This document shows, one piece after another, positions 50,863-57,829 of a stretch of 57,829 nt of DNA (position 1 is its first letter; every line of letters starts with the position of its first letter). The translations under genes were made by a program, and so were the position numbers. The stretch is from Alphaproteobacteria bacterium (GTDB lineage Bacteria > Pseudomonadota > Alphaproteobacteria > Caulobacterales > Parvularculaceae), in contig JAUHYK010000021.1 in assembly GCA_030426465.1 (NCBI GenBank), forward strand, positions 1 to 57,829, given 5' to 3'. Under the pieces are notes generated by a model. It saw only the letters and a program-made list of their open reading frames with translations, had not been told where the DNA came from and searched no databases.

Positions 50863-52275
50863 ATGGCGCAGTCAATCAAAGCTGATCTGTGCGTTATCGG
50901 CGCAGGCTCAGGCGGGCTATCCGTAGCGGCGGGGGCTGCAATGTTAGGCCGCAAAGTTGTGCTCATTGAAAAAGGCGAGATGGGGGGCGACTGCCTCAAT
51001 ACCGGCTGCGTGCCGTCAAAGGCGCTCATCGCTGCGGCGGCGCGCGCTCAGGAAATGCGCGATGCTGAGAAATTCGGGATCGCAAATGTCGAACCGAGCA
51101 TCGATTTCCCTGCAGTGATGGATCATGTGCACGGCGTTATCGCCGGGATCGCACCTATCGACAGCCAAGAGCGATTTGAGGGTTTGGGCGTCACCGTTAT
51201 TCGCGAACATGGCGCCTTTACCGGCCCGCGTGAAGTAACGGCAGGCGACAATATCATCCGTGCAAAACATTTCGTAGTCGCAACCGGATCGACGCCCCTG
51301 GTTCCATCTATTCCGGGCCTTGACGACGTACCCTACTTCACGAATGAAACTCTGTTCGATAACCGCACTGCGCCTGATCATCTGATCATCATCGGCGGCG
51401 GGCCCATCGGCATTGAAATGGCGCAGGCGCACAGACGCCTCGGCGCAAAAGTGACCGTGATCGAAGGCGGCAAGATTTTGGGCCGTGAAGATCCTGAACT
51501 GGCGGACATCGTTCGCGCGCGCCTCGTCCAGGAAGGCGTCGACCTTGTCGAAGGCGGCCAGGCAGAGCGCGTTGAGAAAACCCTGTCCGGCGTCAGCGTC
51601 ACTGTCGGCGCGCGCGCCATTGAAGGTACGCATCTTTTAATAGCGGTTGGACGCAAACCGACGGTAGATGGGTTGAATTTGGAGGCGGCAGGCGTCGACT
51701 ATGACAAAAGCGGGCTGAAGACTGATAGCCGCTTACGCACCACCAACAAACGCATCTACGCAGTCGGCGATGTTGCGGGAGGACGGCAATTCACTCACGT
51801 GGCCGGTTATCACGCCTCTGTTCTGGTCAGAAATATCCTCTTCAAGGCGCCGTCCAGAAATAACGAGCACCTCGCGCCCCGCGTCACCTATTGCGACCCG
51901 GAACTGGCGCAGGTCGGCCTGACCGAGAAAGAAGCGCGCGACCGCCATGGCGAGATAAAAATTGCACGCTGGCCATTCGCCGAAAATGACCGCGCACAAG
52001 CCGAGCGCGAAATGGAGGGGCTTGTAAAAGTTGTCACCGACAAGAAAGGACACATTCTTGGAGCCGGTATTGTTGGACGCGGCGCTGGTGATTTGCTGCA
52101 GCCATGGACGCTCGCCGTCTCATCGAAACTCAAAATCCGAGCCTTTACGGATATGATTGCGCCCTACCCGACCCGCAGCGAGGCGAGCAAGCGCGCCGCC
52201 AGCGCATGGTATACGAGCACATTGTTTTCCGAGCGCACGCGATTTTTGGTCCGTCTTCTGTCCATTTTTGACTAG
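50863..52275 (+). CDS. FAD-dependent disulfide oxidoreductase, mercuric reductase/lipoamide dehydrogenase-like
   Basis: A 470-residue class I pyridine nucleotide-disulfide oxidoreductase. The FAD site is VIGAGSGGLS (12-20) and the redox pair is Cys44/Cys49 in GGDCLNTGCVPSK. The NAD(P) site is IIIGGGPIGIEMAQAHRRLG and the second FAD motif is YAVGDVAGG. The C-terminal active-site dyad is altered: the usual HPTxxE reads APYPTRSEA, so the catalytic His is Tyr435 while Glu440 stays. The protein has no MerA N-terminal heavy-metal domain. It is flanked at 2 and 6 nt by TVP38 and a sensor kinase, so a redox function at the membrane is plausible. Confidence 0.87.
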   Translation: MAQSIKADLCVIGAGSGGLSVAAGAAMLGRKVVLIEKGEMGGDCLNTGCVPSKALIAAAARAQEMRDAEKFGIANVEPSIDFPAVMDHVHGVIAGIAPIDSQERFEGLGVTVIREHGAFTGPREVTAGDNIIRAKHFVVATGSTPLVPSIPGLDDVPYFTNETLFDNRTAPDHLIIIGGGPIGIEMAQAHRRLGAKVTVIEGGKILGREDPELADIVRARLVQEGVDLVEGGQAERVEKTLSGVSVTVGARAIEGTHLLIAVGRKPTVDGLNLEAAGVDYDKSGLKTDSRLRTTNKRIYAVGDVAGGRQFTHVAGYHASVLVRNILFKAPSRNNEHLAPRVTYCDPELAQVGLTEKEARDRHGEIKIARWPFAENDRAQAEREMEGLVKVVTDKKGHILGAGIVGRGAGDLLQPWTLAVSSKLKIRAFTDMIAPYPTRSEASKRAASAWYTSTLFSERTRFLVRLLSIFD

Positions 52276-52281
52276 GTCTCC

Positions 52282-53688
52282 ATGAAACCCGCAATTGTAA
52301 AACGTTCGCTCTCGACCAAGCTCCTTTTCCTGACGATCATCTTCGTTTTCGTCGCGGAATTTGTCGTGCTGGTGCCGTCTATTGCAAAGCAAAGACGCGA
52401 CTGGTTCACAATGCGCTTTGAGGAGGCCTATCTTGCGAGCCTTGCGCTTGAAAGCCCGAGAGAAGGCGCCGCGGACGAAATGCTGGTCCGGCAGCTATTT
52501 TCCACCGCCAACATTCTAGGCGTCACCATCCACAGCGATGACATGCGTATGCTGATCCTGGCGCCCGAGATCAACCCCCATGGCGCTCCAAACATGCTGC
52601 GTGTGGATCTGACGCGCGAAAACTCCTTGAACATGGTCACCAATGCTTGGGGGACTTATTTTTCTCGCGGTGACCATCTCATTCAGGCGACCGGCCGCCC
52701 GGAATTCTCCACCGGCCAGACCGTTGACATCATCGTCTCCCAAAAAGCGCTGCGCGAGGATCTTTACGCATATGCGCGCAACATCTTTTTTCTGTCGCTG
52801 ATCATCTCCACCCTGACGGCGGGCCTTGTTTACTGGTCGCTCAACCGCATGATTGTGCGGCCCGTTAAGAGACTGACCGCAAACATCACTGCCTTTGACG
52901 CCGACCCGGAGAATGCGTTTGGCATCTTACAACCGTCCGGCCGCAAGGATGAAATCGGCGCGGCCGAGGAAAGCCTCGCCGCCATGGAGAAAAGCGTGCG
53001 CGATCTTCTAGGTGAACGCCGTCGCCTCGCGGCCCTCGGCGCCGGCATTTCAAAGATCAGTCACGATTTGCGAAATATCCTCGCCTCGGCGCAACTCATG
53101 TCCGACCGCCTCGCAAAATCCGAAGACCCGAGCGTCAGGAAGCTTTCGCCGCGACTGATCTCGGCGCTCGATCGCGCCATCGCCCTCAGCCGCGATACGC
53201 TGACCTTCGGTCGTATGGAATCGCGTCTCCTCAGCAAAGCGCCGTTTTCCTTGCATGAGCTTGTTGATGAAGTCCTAGATGACACCGCCGCCATGGGCGT
53301 GACAGCGCTCAATCAGGCGCCGGACAGCCTGACCATCGCCGCTGACCGGACGCAGCTCTATCGCGCGCTCTTCAACCTTGTGCGCAACGCTGTTGAAGCG
53401 ATGATGGAACTTGAAACCAACGAGACCCTTGGCTCTGTCACTATCGACGCCCATGTCGAAGATGGCGCTGTCGCGATTATTATCGCCGATAGCGGACCCG
53501 GCCTTCCCGATCACGCCAAGGCAGACCTTTTCGAACCCTTCAAGGGCTCGCAAAAACCTGGCGGATCAGGCCTCGGCGTTGCGATCGCTGCGGAGATCGC
53601 GCGCGCCCATGGCGGATCGCTGATCCTTGAAAAGAGCGATGCAAGCGGAGCGACGTTTCGCATCACCCTTCCTGGCGCGGCGCAATAA
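52282..53688 (+). CDS. Membrane sensor histidine kinase (TM-sensor-TM-HAMP-HisKA-HATPase)
   Basis: The 468-residue kinase has a first helix at about 12-33, a periplasmic domain of about 130 residues, and a second helix at about 167-188. A HAMP domain follows (about 188-240). The phospho-acceptor motif is ISHDLRNILASAQ with His261. The HATPase domain has N-box LFNLVRNAVEAMM, G1 IIADSGPGLPD and G2 GGSGLGVAIAAEIARAHGG. No response regulator is encoded next to it. It begins 6 nt after the oxidoreductase and ends 2 nt before the convergent ggt stop. The signal is unknown; context suggests redox or membrane state. Confidence 0.9.
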   Translation: MKPAIVKRSLSTKLLFLTIIFVFVAEFVVLVPSIAKQRRDWFTMRFEEAYLASLALESPREGAADEMLVRQLFSTANILGVTIHSDDMRMLILAPEINPHGAPNMLRVDLTRENSLNMVTNAWGTYFSRGDHLIQATGRPEFSTGQTVDIIVSQKALREDLYAYARNIFFLSLIISTLTAGLVYWSLNRMIVRPVKRLTANITAFDADPENAFGILQPSGRKDEIGAAEESLAAMEKSVRDLLGERRRLAALGAGISKISHDLRNILASAQLMSDRLAKSEDPSVRKLSPRLISALDRAIALSRDTLTFGRMESRLLSKAPFSLHELVDEVLDDTAAMGVTALNQAPDSLTIAADRTQLYRALFNLVRNAVEAMMELETNETLGSVTIDAHVEDGAVAIIIADSGPGLPDHAKADLFEPFKGSQKPGGSGLGVAIAAEIARAHGGSLILEKSDASGATFRITLPGAAQ

Positions 53689-53690
53689 AC

Positions 53691-55505
53691 CTATTGTGCT
53701 TCAACCTCGCCGGTCAGCCACACGCCCTCGCGCCGTGGGTCAGCGCCACCCTCGAAAGAGCCATCTGAAGCCCTTTTGAAGGCATGCACACCGCTATTGA
53801 GATCGCGCGTTTCCACCGCATGACCGCGAGCTTTCAGCCCTTCAATGACCTGATTGTCAAATCCATCGGCCTCAAGAATGGGCGCGCCGCGCGGATAGAC
53901 AGCATTCGGATAGTTTACGGCCTCCTGCGTCGACAGACCCCAATCGATCATGGCGATCAGCGTTTTCGCAACATATCCGATAATCGCCGGCCCGCCAGGT
54001 GAACCGGCGGCCGCCCAGATCTCGCCATCGCCGTTAAAGACAATCGCCGGAGTCATGGAGCTGCGCGGACGTTTACCTGGCGCTACGGCGTTCGCCACAG
54101 GCTTGCCGTCACGCACAGGCAGGAAGGAAAAATCTGTAAGCTGATTATTCAGCACCATTCCCGCCGCCATCTGGTGACTGCCAAATGCAAATTCCACCGT
54201 TGTGGTCATGGAAACCACATTACCGTCGCTGTCAACGATAACGAAATGGCTGGTCGATGGCGGCTCCGGCGAAGCGTCGGCGCCATAACGCTTCCATTGA
54301 CCGGCGCCGTCAGCAAGCTCGTAAACCGATGGGTCACCCGCCTCCACGCTTTCCGCAGCGGCAGACGGATCGATCAGCGCCGCGCGGGCTTTGAGATAAG
54401 CAGGGTTCAACAAGCCTGCGATCACCGCCGCCGATGAGAGGCCTTCATCCTCACCCGCAAGCATTTCATTGTCGGCGAGATATTCGTTGCGGTCCGCATA
54501 AGCGAGACGCGAAGCTTCAAACAAGAGATGCAGTGACTCAATGGAACCCGCGCCTGCCCCCGCAATATCGAACGGCTCCAACAGCGCCAGAATCTGCAGC
54601 AACGTCACACCACCGGAGCTCGGCGGCGCCATGGAACAAATCTGATAGGCGCGATAAGGGCCGCAAACAGGATCGAGCTTTTCCGCCGTATAATTCTCAA
54701 GATCTGCAAGCGTCATCCCGCCGGGATTGGGCGCAGCGTTCACCGCCTCCACAATCGATTCCGCAATGGGTCCCTTATAGAAAGCGTCAGCGCCACCCTC
54801 AGCAATCGTTTTCAATGTCTCGGCATAGGCCGGATTTTTCAACACATGCCCGACCGGCCATGGCGCACCGTCAGCGCCATAAAAATACGCCGCAGCCGCC
54901 GGCATTTGTTTCAGGCGGGGAATGCGTGAAAGCAAACCATTCAACCGCGGCGATACCTCAAACCCACTTTCAGAAAGTGCGATCGCTGTTTCAAACCCCT
55001 CACCCCAGGGAAGCTTGCCATGTTCGTCATGCGCAAGCTCCAGCATGCGCACCGCGCCCGGAACGCCGATGGAAAGGCCGCCCGCCACGGCGTCATAAAA
55101 ATTCATCGCTTCGCCGTCGGCGGTGAGAAAGCGCTCTGGCGTCGCTGAGGCCGGCGCCATCTCCCGGCCATTATAGGTTTCCAGGAGATCGGCTTTGGCG
55201 TCGTAATGAATCATGAAAGCGCCGCCGCCTAGCCCCGAGGATTGCGGCTCCACCAGCCCCAACACCGTCTGGGTCGCTATCGCAGCGTCTACGGCCGAAC
55301 CGCCCTTTTTGAGAATTTCCGCGCCCGCCTCAGCCGCATAAGGGTTCGCCGCAGCGATAAACCAGCGGCCCGGCGCAGCCTCCACAACGTCGACAGATGG
55401 GGCTGCGACCTGAGACTCAGGGCTCTTCTGGGGCTCCCCTCGTCCACACGCCGCCGCAAGCGCCACAGCGCCAGTCACCAAAAGCCATCTCTTCCTGCCC
55501 GTCAT
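53691..55505 (-). CDS. ggt: Gamma-glutamyltransferase, lipoprotein form
   Basis: A 604-residue Ntn hydrolase precursor. The N-terminal lipobox-like ALAAAC (about residues 15-20) suggests membrane anchoring. The large-subunit opening, AANPYAAEAGAEILKKGGSAVDAAIA, and YNGREMAPASATP with the glutamyl-binding Arg are typical. Autocleavage should occur before Thr418 (PPSTSHFVIV), the nucleophile of the small subunit. TTTVEFAFGS and PGKRPRSSMTP complete it. It cleaves gamma-glutamyl bonds such as those in glutathione in the periplasm, and so may feed cysteine supply. Confidence 0.92.
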   Translation of the reverse strand: MTGRKRWLLVTGAVALAAACGRGEPQKSPESQVAAPSVDVVEAAPGRWFIAAANPYAAEAGAEILKKGGSAVDAAIATQTVLGLVEPQSSGLGGGAFMIHYDAKADLLETYNGREMAPASATPERFLTADGEAMNFYDAVAGGLSIGVPGAVRMLELAHDEHGKLPWGEGFETAIALSESGFEVSPRLNGLLSRIPRLKQMPAAAAYFYGADGAPWPVGHVLKNPAYAETLKTIAEGGADAFYKGPIAESIVEAVNAAPNPGGMTLADLENYTAEKLDPVCGPYRAYQICSMAPPSSGGVTLLQILALLEPFDIAGAGAGSIESLHLLFEASRLAYADRNEYLADNEMLAGEDEGLSSAAVIAGLLNPAYLKARAALIDPSAAAESVEAGDPSVYELADGAGQWKRYGADASPEPPSTSHFVIVDSDGNVVSMTTTVEFAFGSHQMAAGMVLNNQLTDFSFLPVRDGKPVANAVAPGKRPRSSMTPAIVFNGDGEIWAAAGSPGGPAIIGYVAKTLIAMIDWGLSTQEAVNYPNAVYPRGAPILEADGFDNQVIEGLKARGHAVETRDLNSGVHAFKRASDGSFEGGADPRREGVWLTGEVEAQ

Positions 55506-55747
55506 GCCTAGCCTTCCTATTGCTGCGTCGCGTTACGCACTTTCATACGCGAGGCTGCGAGCGCTTTCGACCCCCGAAGCGAAACGCAGGCGTCCCTAGC
55601 TTGCAGAATTCCAAGCATGAGTTTTGGGGCTGTTCCCACAAAACCGGGTAAAGCGCCGATGAACGAAAGATTCGGGCGCTCCAGCGCTTGCAATTGCCCC
55701 TGTCTTGGGGTTAAACCCGCGCCTCGCGCCGAACAGGCGCTAGCGCA

Positions 55748-55824
55748 GCACCCGTAGCTCAGCTGGATAGAGCACCAGACTACGAATCTGGGGGTCTGAG
55801 GTTCGAATCCTCACGGGTGCGCCA
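55748..55824 (+). tRNA. tRNA-Arg (anticodon ACG)
   Basis: The 77-nt cloverleaf has acceptor stem GCACCCG/CGGGTGC and anticodon arm CCAGA-CTACGAA-TCTGG with anticodon ACG at 55782-55784. The T arm contains GGTTCGAATCC. The 3' CCA is encoded. The A34 would be edited to inosine, as for bacterial tRNA-Arg(ICG). An A+T-richer stretch with a recombinase remnant follows. Confidence 0.97.
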
Positions 55825-55957
55825 TCTTTTCAACCAACTGAATTTCCAAAGCTTTTTGGATCACCATAGAAACAGCCAAGAACTGTTCGGATTTGATGGT
55901 CGTTTATAGTCCAAAGCAGATGATTGACCGGTAAGCCATATTTGATAGTCGGTATAT

Positions 55958-56281
55958 ATGAGAACGAAAATTTCAGGCGGTCTGGTACACGAACTTCCCA
56001 CTGACTTGGTCAATGCGCTGACCGAAACAAAAGAAATTACGGACCTCTGGGAAAACCTGACGCCGATCGCTAGAAATGAATTTATTTGTTGGGTTGAAGA
56101 CGCCAAACAAGAAAAGACGCGCTCAAGGCGGATCAAGCGGACTGTTGAGGAACTCCTCGATGGGCAAAAACGCCCATGCTGTTGGGCCGGCTGCATTCAT
56201 CGCACCGATAAGAAACCCAGCAAATGGCAGCAGGATGTGTTGATAGACAAAAAGAAAAAAAAGCAGACGTCAAAGTCATAA
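55958..56281 (+). CDS. YdeI/OmpD-associated family protein
   Basis: A 107-residue protein whose core, ENLTPIARNEFICWVEDAKQ, and RRIKRTVEELLDGQKRPCCW with CIHR fit the YdeI/OmpD-associated family. A strongly basic tail (KKKKKQTSK) follows. Function is unknown; members are often reported as bacteriocin-protection proteins. The gene is A+T-rich relative to the window and lies 3' of tRNA-Arg. Its end overlaps that of the recombinase remnant, so both may have arrived with the same element. Confidence 0.75.
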   Translation: MRTKISGGLVHELPTDLVNALTETKEITDLWENLTPIARNEFICWVEDAKQEKTRSRRIKRTVEELLDGQKRPCCWAGCIHRTDKKPSKWQQDVLIDKKKKKQTSKS

Positions 56282-57280
56282 TAGCCTTGCTTTCAAAACC
56301 ACCCAGTTCCCCTTTTCACCCGCTCCGGCGCGCCATTCCCGTACCAAACTGCGAACCGGTCCCGAGGCCGCTGCGATATGCGCGGGCGGCGTTCCAGTCA
56401 CGGCTTCCGCCAAGGCGTCCTTTGGACCTGAGATCACGATTTCAGACTTGCCGACGACAATTTCCGAAACGAAGGCGCGGACATATCGTTTTTTGAGGTC
56501 CGCCGGAGCGGCCTCTATAAGCCGTTTCAGCTTGGCAGAGGCGCATTTCGCTTCTTCAATCGAAATTGGTTTCAGCGCATCCTTCACCTGAGCTTCCTGA
56601 GCCTGGATAAGGCTGGTGAGTTCAGCCCGCTCGGATTCGGCTTGTGAAAGCTTTTCCTTAAAGAGGTCGCTTTCCCCGGCCAACCCATCTGCGAGCGCGT
56701 CGAGCAGGTTGCGGACACGCTTGTTCGCCTGGGCGAGCTGGCCTCGTAACTGATTGAGCGTGTGGTCTGCTTCGCTGCGCCCGCCTTCGCGTCGCTTGGC
56801 GACGGCGGCGACGATGCCTTGCGCTCGCTGCGGCGTCAGAAGGCGCGTCGTGAGGGCTCCTAAGATAAGCTCATCAAGCTTTTTTTCGCGGATAGAGATG
56901 GAAAGCTCGCCTTTACAATGGCCTTTCAAGTGCTTGCCTGAGCATTTGTAATAATGATAGGCGCCGCCCTTGCAGGTGGTCATCATCAGCGGCTTGCCGC
57001 AGCCTTCACAAAGGGCGAGACCAGATAGAAGCACCCTACTATTGGCAAGTCGTGGCGGTGTTTTAGAAGGCCGCTTGTCGCTCAACAGCATCTGCACGCG
57101 CTGGAACGTCGCTTCCGAAATGATGACGGGAACAGCGAGCTTTATCCATTCCTCGCGCGGGCGCATTTCGCCGGTAACTGAGTCTTTGCGGTTAAACCAG
57201 GCGGCGCCGACCGATTTTCCTTTACGTCCAATAAATAGAACGATATTCTGTTTTTTAAATACTCTGCGAGAAGCCCGCAA
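56276..57280 (-). pseudogene. Serine recombinase remnant (catalytic domain missing)
   Basis: What remains is the 3' two thirds of a large serine recombinase. It begins within the recombinase domain (AAWFNRKDSVTGEMR, VPVIISEATFQRVQMLL). The zinc ribbon follows (LALCEGCGKPLMMTTCKGG and YYKCSGKHLKGHCK), then a coiled-coil tail (LNQLRGQLAQANKRVRNLLD onward) and an Arg/Lys-rich end. The resolvase catalytic domain with its Ser is absent, and an in-frame stop (TAG, 57289-57287) lies just above the first possible start, a TTG at 57280. It should be inactive. It marks an old phage or conjugative-element insertion next to tRNA-Arg. Confidence 0.8.
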
Positions 57281-57319
57281 AGGGCGCTAAATCGTTACTG
57301 GGTCTAAAGGGAGGCCGCT

Positions 57320-57829
57320 TTGGCGAAGAAAATCCAACCAGTTCATCATATTCGTTTGGGACTTTTTGCGGCCGCAGCTTTTGTCGCGGCTGGCTGTTCG
57401 ACAATTTCCTCGAAGGCGCGGCCCGATTTCAGCGGCATGTGGGAAGTCACTGAATATGACGAAGTCTCGCGCCCGGACGAGTCAGGCAAATACACAGACG
57501 AGGCGAAAGAACGGATTCAATTCTATCTGGATCATTTCGACCCTGTAGAAGAATCCCATTCCAAATTCTGTGACATGGCCGGAATGCCCTGGACAATATT
57601 GGGGCGCGCGCGAAACTATCCCCGTGAAATCTATCAGTCCAAAGACAGGCTGTTCTACTTTTTCGAATATATGGATGTTTATCGCCAGATCCGAATTGGC
57701 GAAAAAGAAGTTCCTGAAAACTTTCCGGGCACGAGAGAAGGATATTCCCCAAAGGGAAGTGGGAACTCCCGACTACTCAGATCTGAAGCTGGAACAATAC
57801 CTGTCCGTCCTGGAGATTGCAAATCCAAT
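57320..57829 (+). CDS. Uncharacterised lipoprotein, 3' end outside window
   Basis: The frame is open from a TTG at 57320 (preceded by AAAGGGAGG) to the window end, giving 170 residues. The N-terminus is a lipoprotein signal ending AAGCS (Cys26). A conserved-looking body follows with FSGMWEVTEYD, CDMAGMPWTILGRARNYPRE and FEYMDVYRQIRIGE, typical of a family of exported proteins of unknown function in marine alphaproteobacteria. The last 20 or so residues (from about 150) no longer resemble the expected continuation, so a frameshift near 57750 is possible. No partner is visible. Confidence 0.6.
   Translation, partial: MAKKIQPVHHIRLGLFAAAAFVAAGCSTISSKARPDFSGMWEVTEYDEVSRPDESGKYTDEAKERIQFYLDHFDPVEESHSKFCDMAGMPWTILGRARNYPREIYQSKDRLFYFFEYMDVYRQIRIGEKEVPENFPGTREGYSPKGSGNSRLLRSEAGTIPVRPGDCKSN

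Noticed and set aside
55825-55957. Direct repeat of the tRNA-Arg 3' end as an attachment site
   Set aside because: No second copy of the T-arm and acceptor sequence was seen between the tRNA and the window end.
1-57829. CRISPR arrays, rRNA operons, intact insertion sequences or prophage
   Set aside because: None was found; the only mobile-element trace is the recombinase remnant at 56276-57280.

Overview
The window reads as chromosomal DNA of a free-living, aerobic alphaproteobacterium, probably a dimorphic or stalked-type lineage (Caulobacterales / Hyphomonadaceae / Parvularculaceae-like). Four things support this. There is a PodJ-like polar organiser. CtrA-type boxes (TTAA-N7-TTAA) and a GANTC site lie in intergenic DNA. 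The cluster rpmH-rnpA-yidC-engB is present. The coding sequence is moderately G+C-rich and rich in heterotrophic catabolism: acyl-CoA dehydrogenases, leucine degradation, a phasin, and a TonB receptor. I cannot place the genus. Almost all of the window is densely packed core and accessory chromosome. There is no CRISPR array, rRNA operon or intact mobile element.

Layout. 1-4.4 kb (minus): a DUF885 lipoprotein cut by the window edge, a 63-aa protein under a CtrA-type box, a HAD phosphatase with an odd start, and a DmdC-type acyl-CoA dehydrogenase. 4.6-9.9 kb (plus): a cytoplasmic hybrid histidine kinase, then a PodJ-like protein with a CtrA/GANTC promoter. 10-17.4 kb (plus): tightly packed membrane and metabolic genes (TSUP transporter, TIGR02186, DUF3429, bile-acid-type symporter, amidohydrolase, a T6SS-immunity-like DUF1851 protein, iron-dependent alcohol dehydrogenase, DUF3052, thioesterase). 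17.4-28.1 kb: a leucine catabolic region. liuC lies apart, and ivd-gntR is divergent from mccB-GNAT-mccA-hmgL. The shared promoter carries a near-ideal FadR-type GntR operator. 28.1-32.6 kb (minus): a homocysteine-methyltransferase-like protein and a three-gene unit of M49 peptidase lipoprotein, 92-aa protein and serine hydrolase.

32.7-45.8 kb (plus, mostly): lytic transglycosylase, an iron-regulated TonB receptor with a perfect 33-bp inverted repeat upstream, PiuC hydroxylase, phasin, MnmC, and the reverse-transsulfuration pair (cystathionine beta-synthase and gamma-lyase). Between the last two lie a DUF4262 protein, an ArsC/Spx-family protein, a Cys-rich copper-storage protein (minus strand) and a UPF0178 protein. 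An alanine/glycine:cation symporter follows. 45.8-49.8 kb (minus): xerC, engB, yidC, rnpA, rpmH. 50.1-53.7 kb (plus): a compact TVP38 / FAD-disulfide oxidoreductase / sensor kinase operon. 53.7-55.5 kb (minus): gamma-glutamyltransferase. 55.7-57.8 kb: tRNA-Arg(ACG), then an A+T-richer scar with a YdeI-like gene and a headless serine recombinase. A lipoprotein gene runs off the end.

The points I find most worth checking are: the GntR-controlled divergent leucine-catabolism promoter; the CtrA-type boxes at the podJ-like gene and at the 63-aa gene; the TVP38-oxidoreductase-kinase operon; the HAD gene that has TAATC where TAATG would be expected; and two small A+T-rich genes, one immunity-like, slotted into translationally coupled metabolic operons. 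All family calls rest on motif recognition by eye, with no database search.
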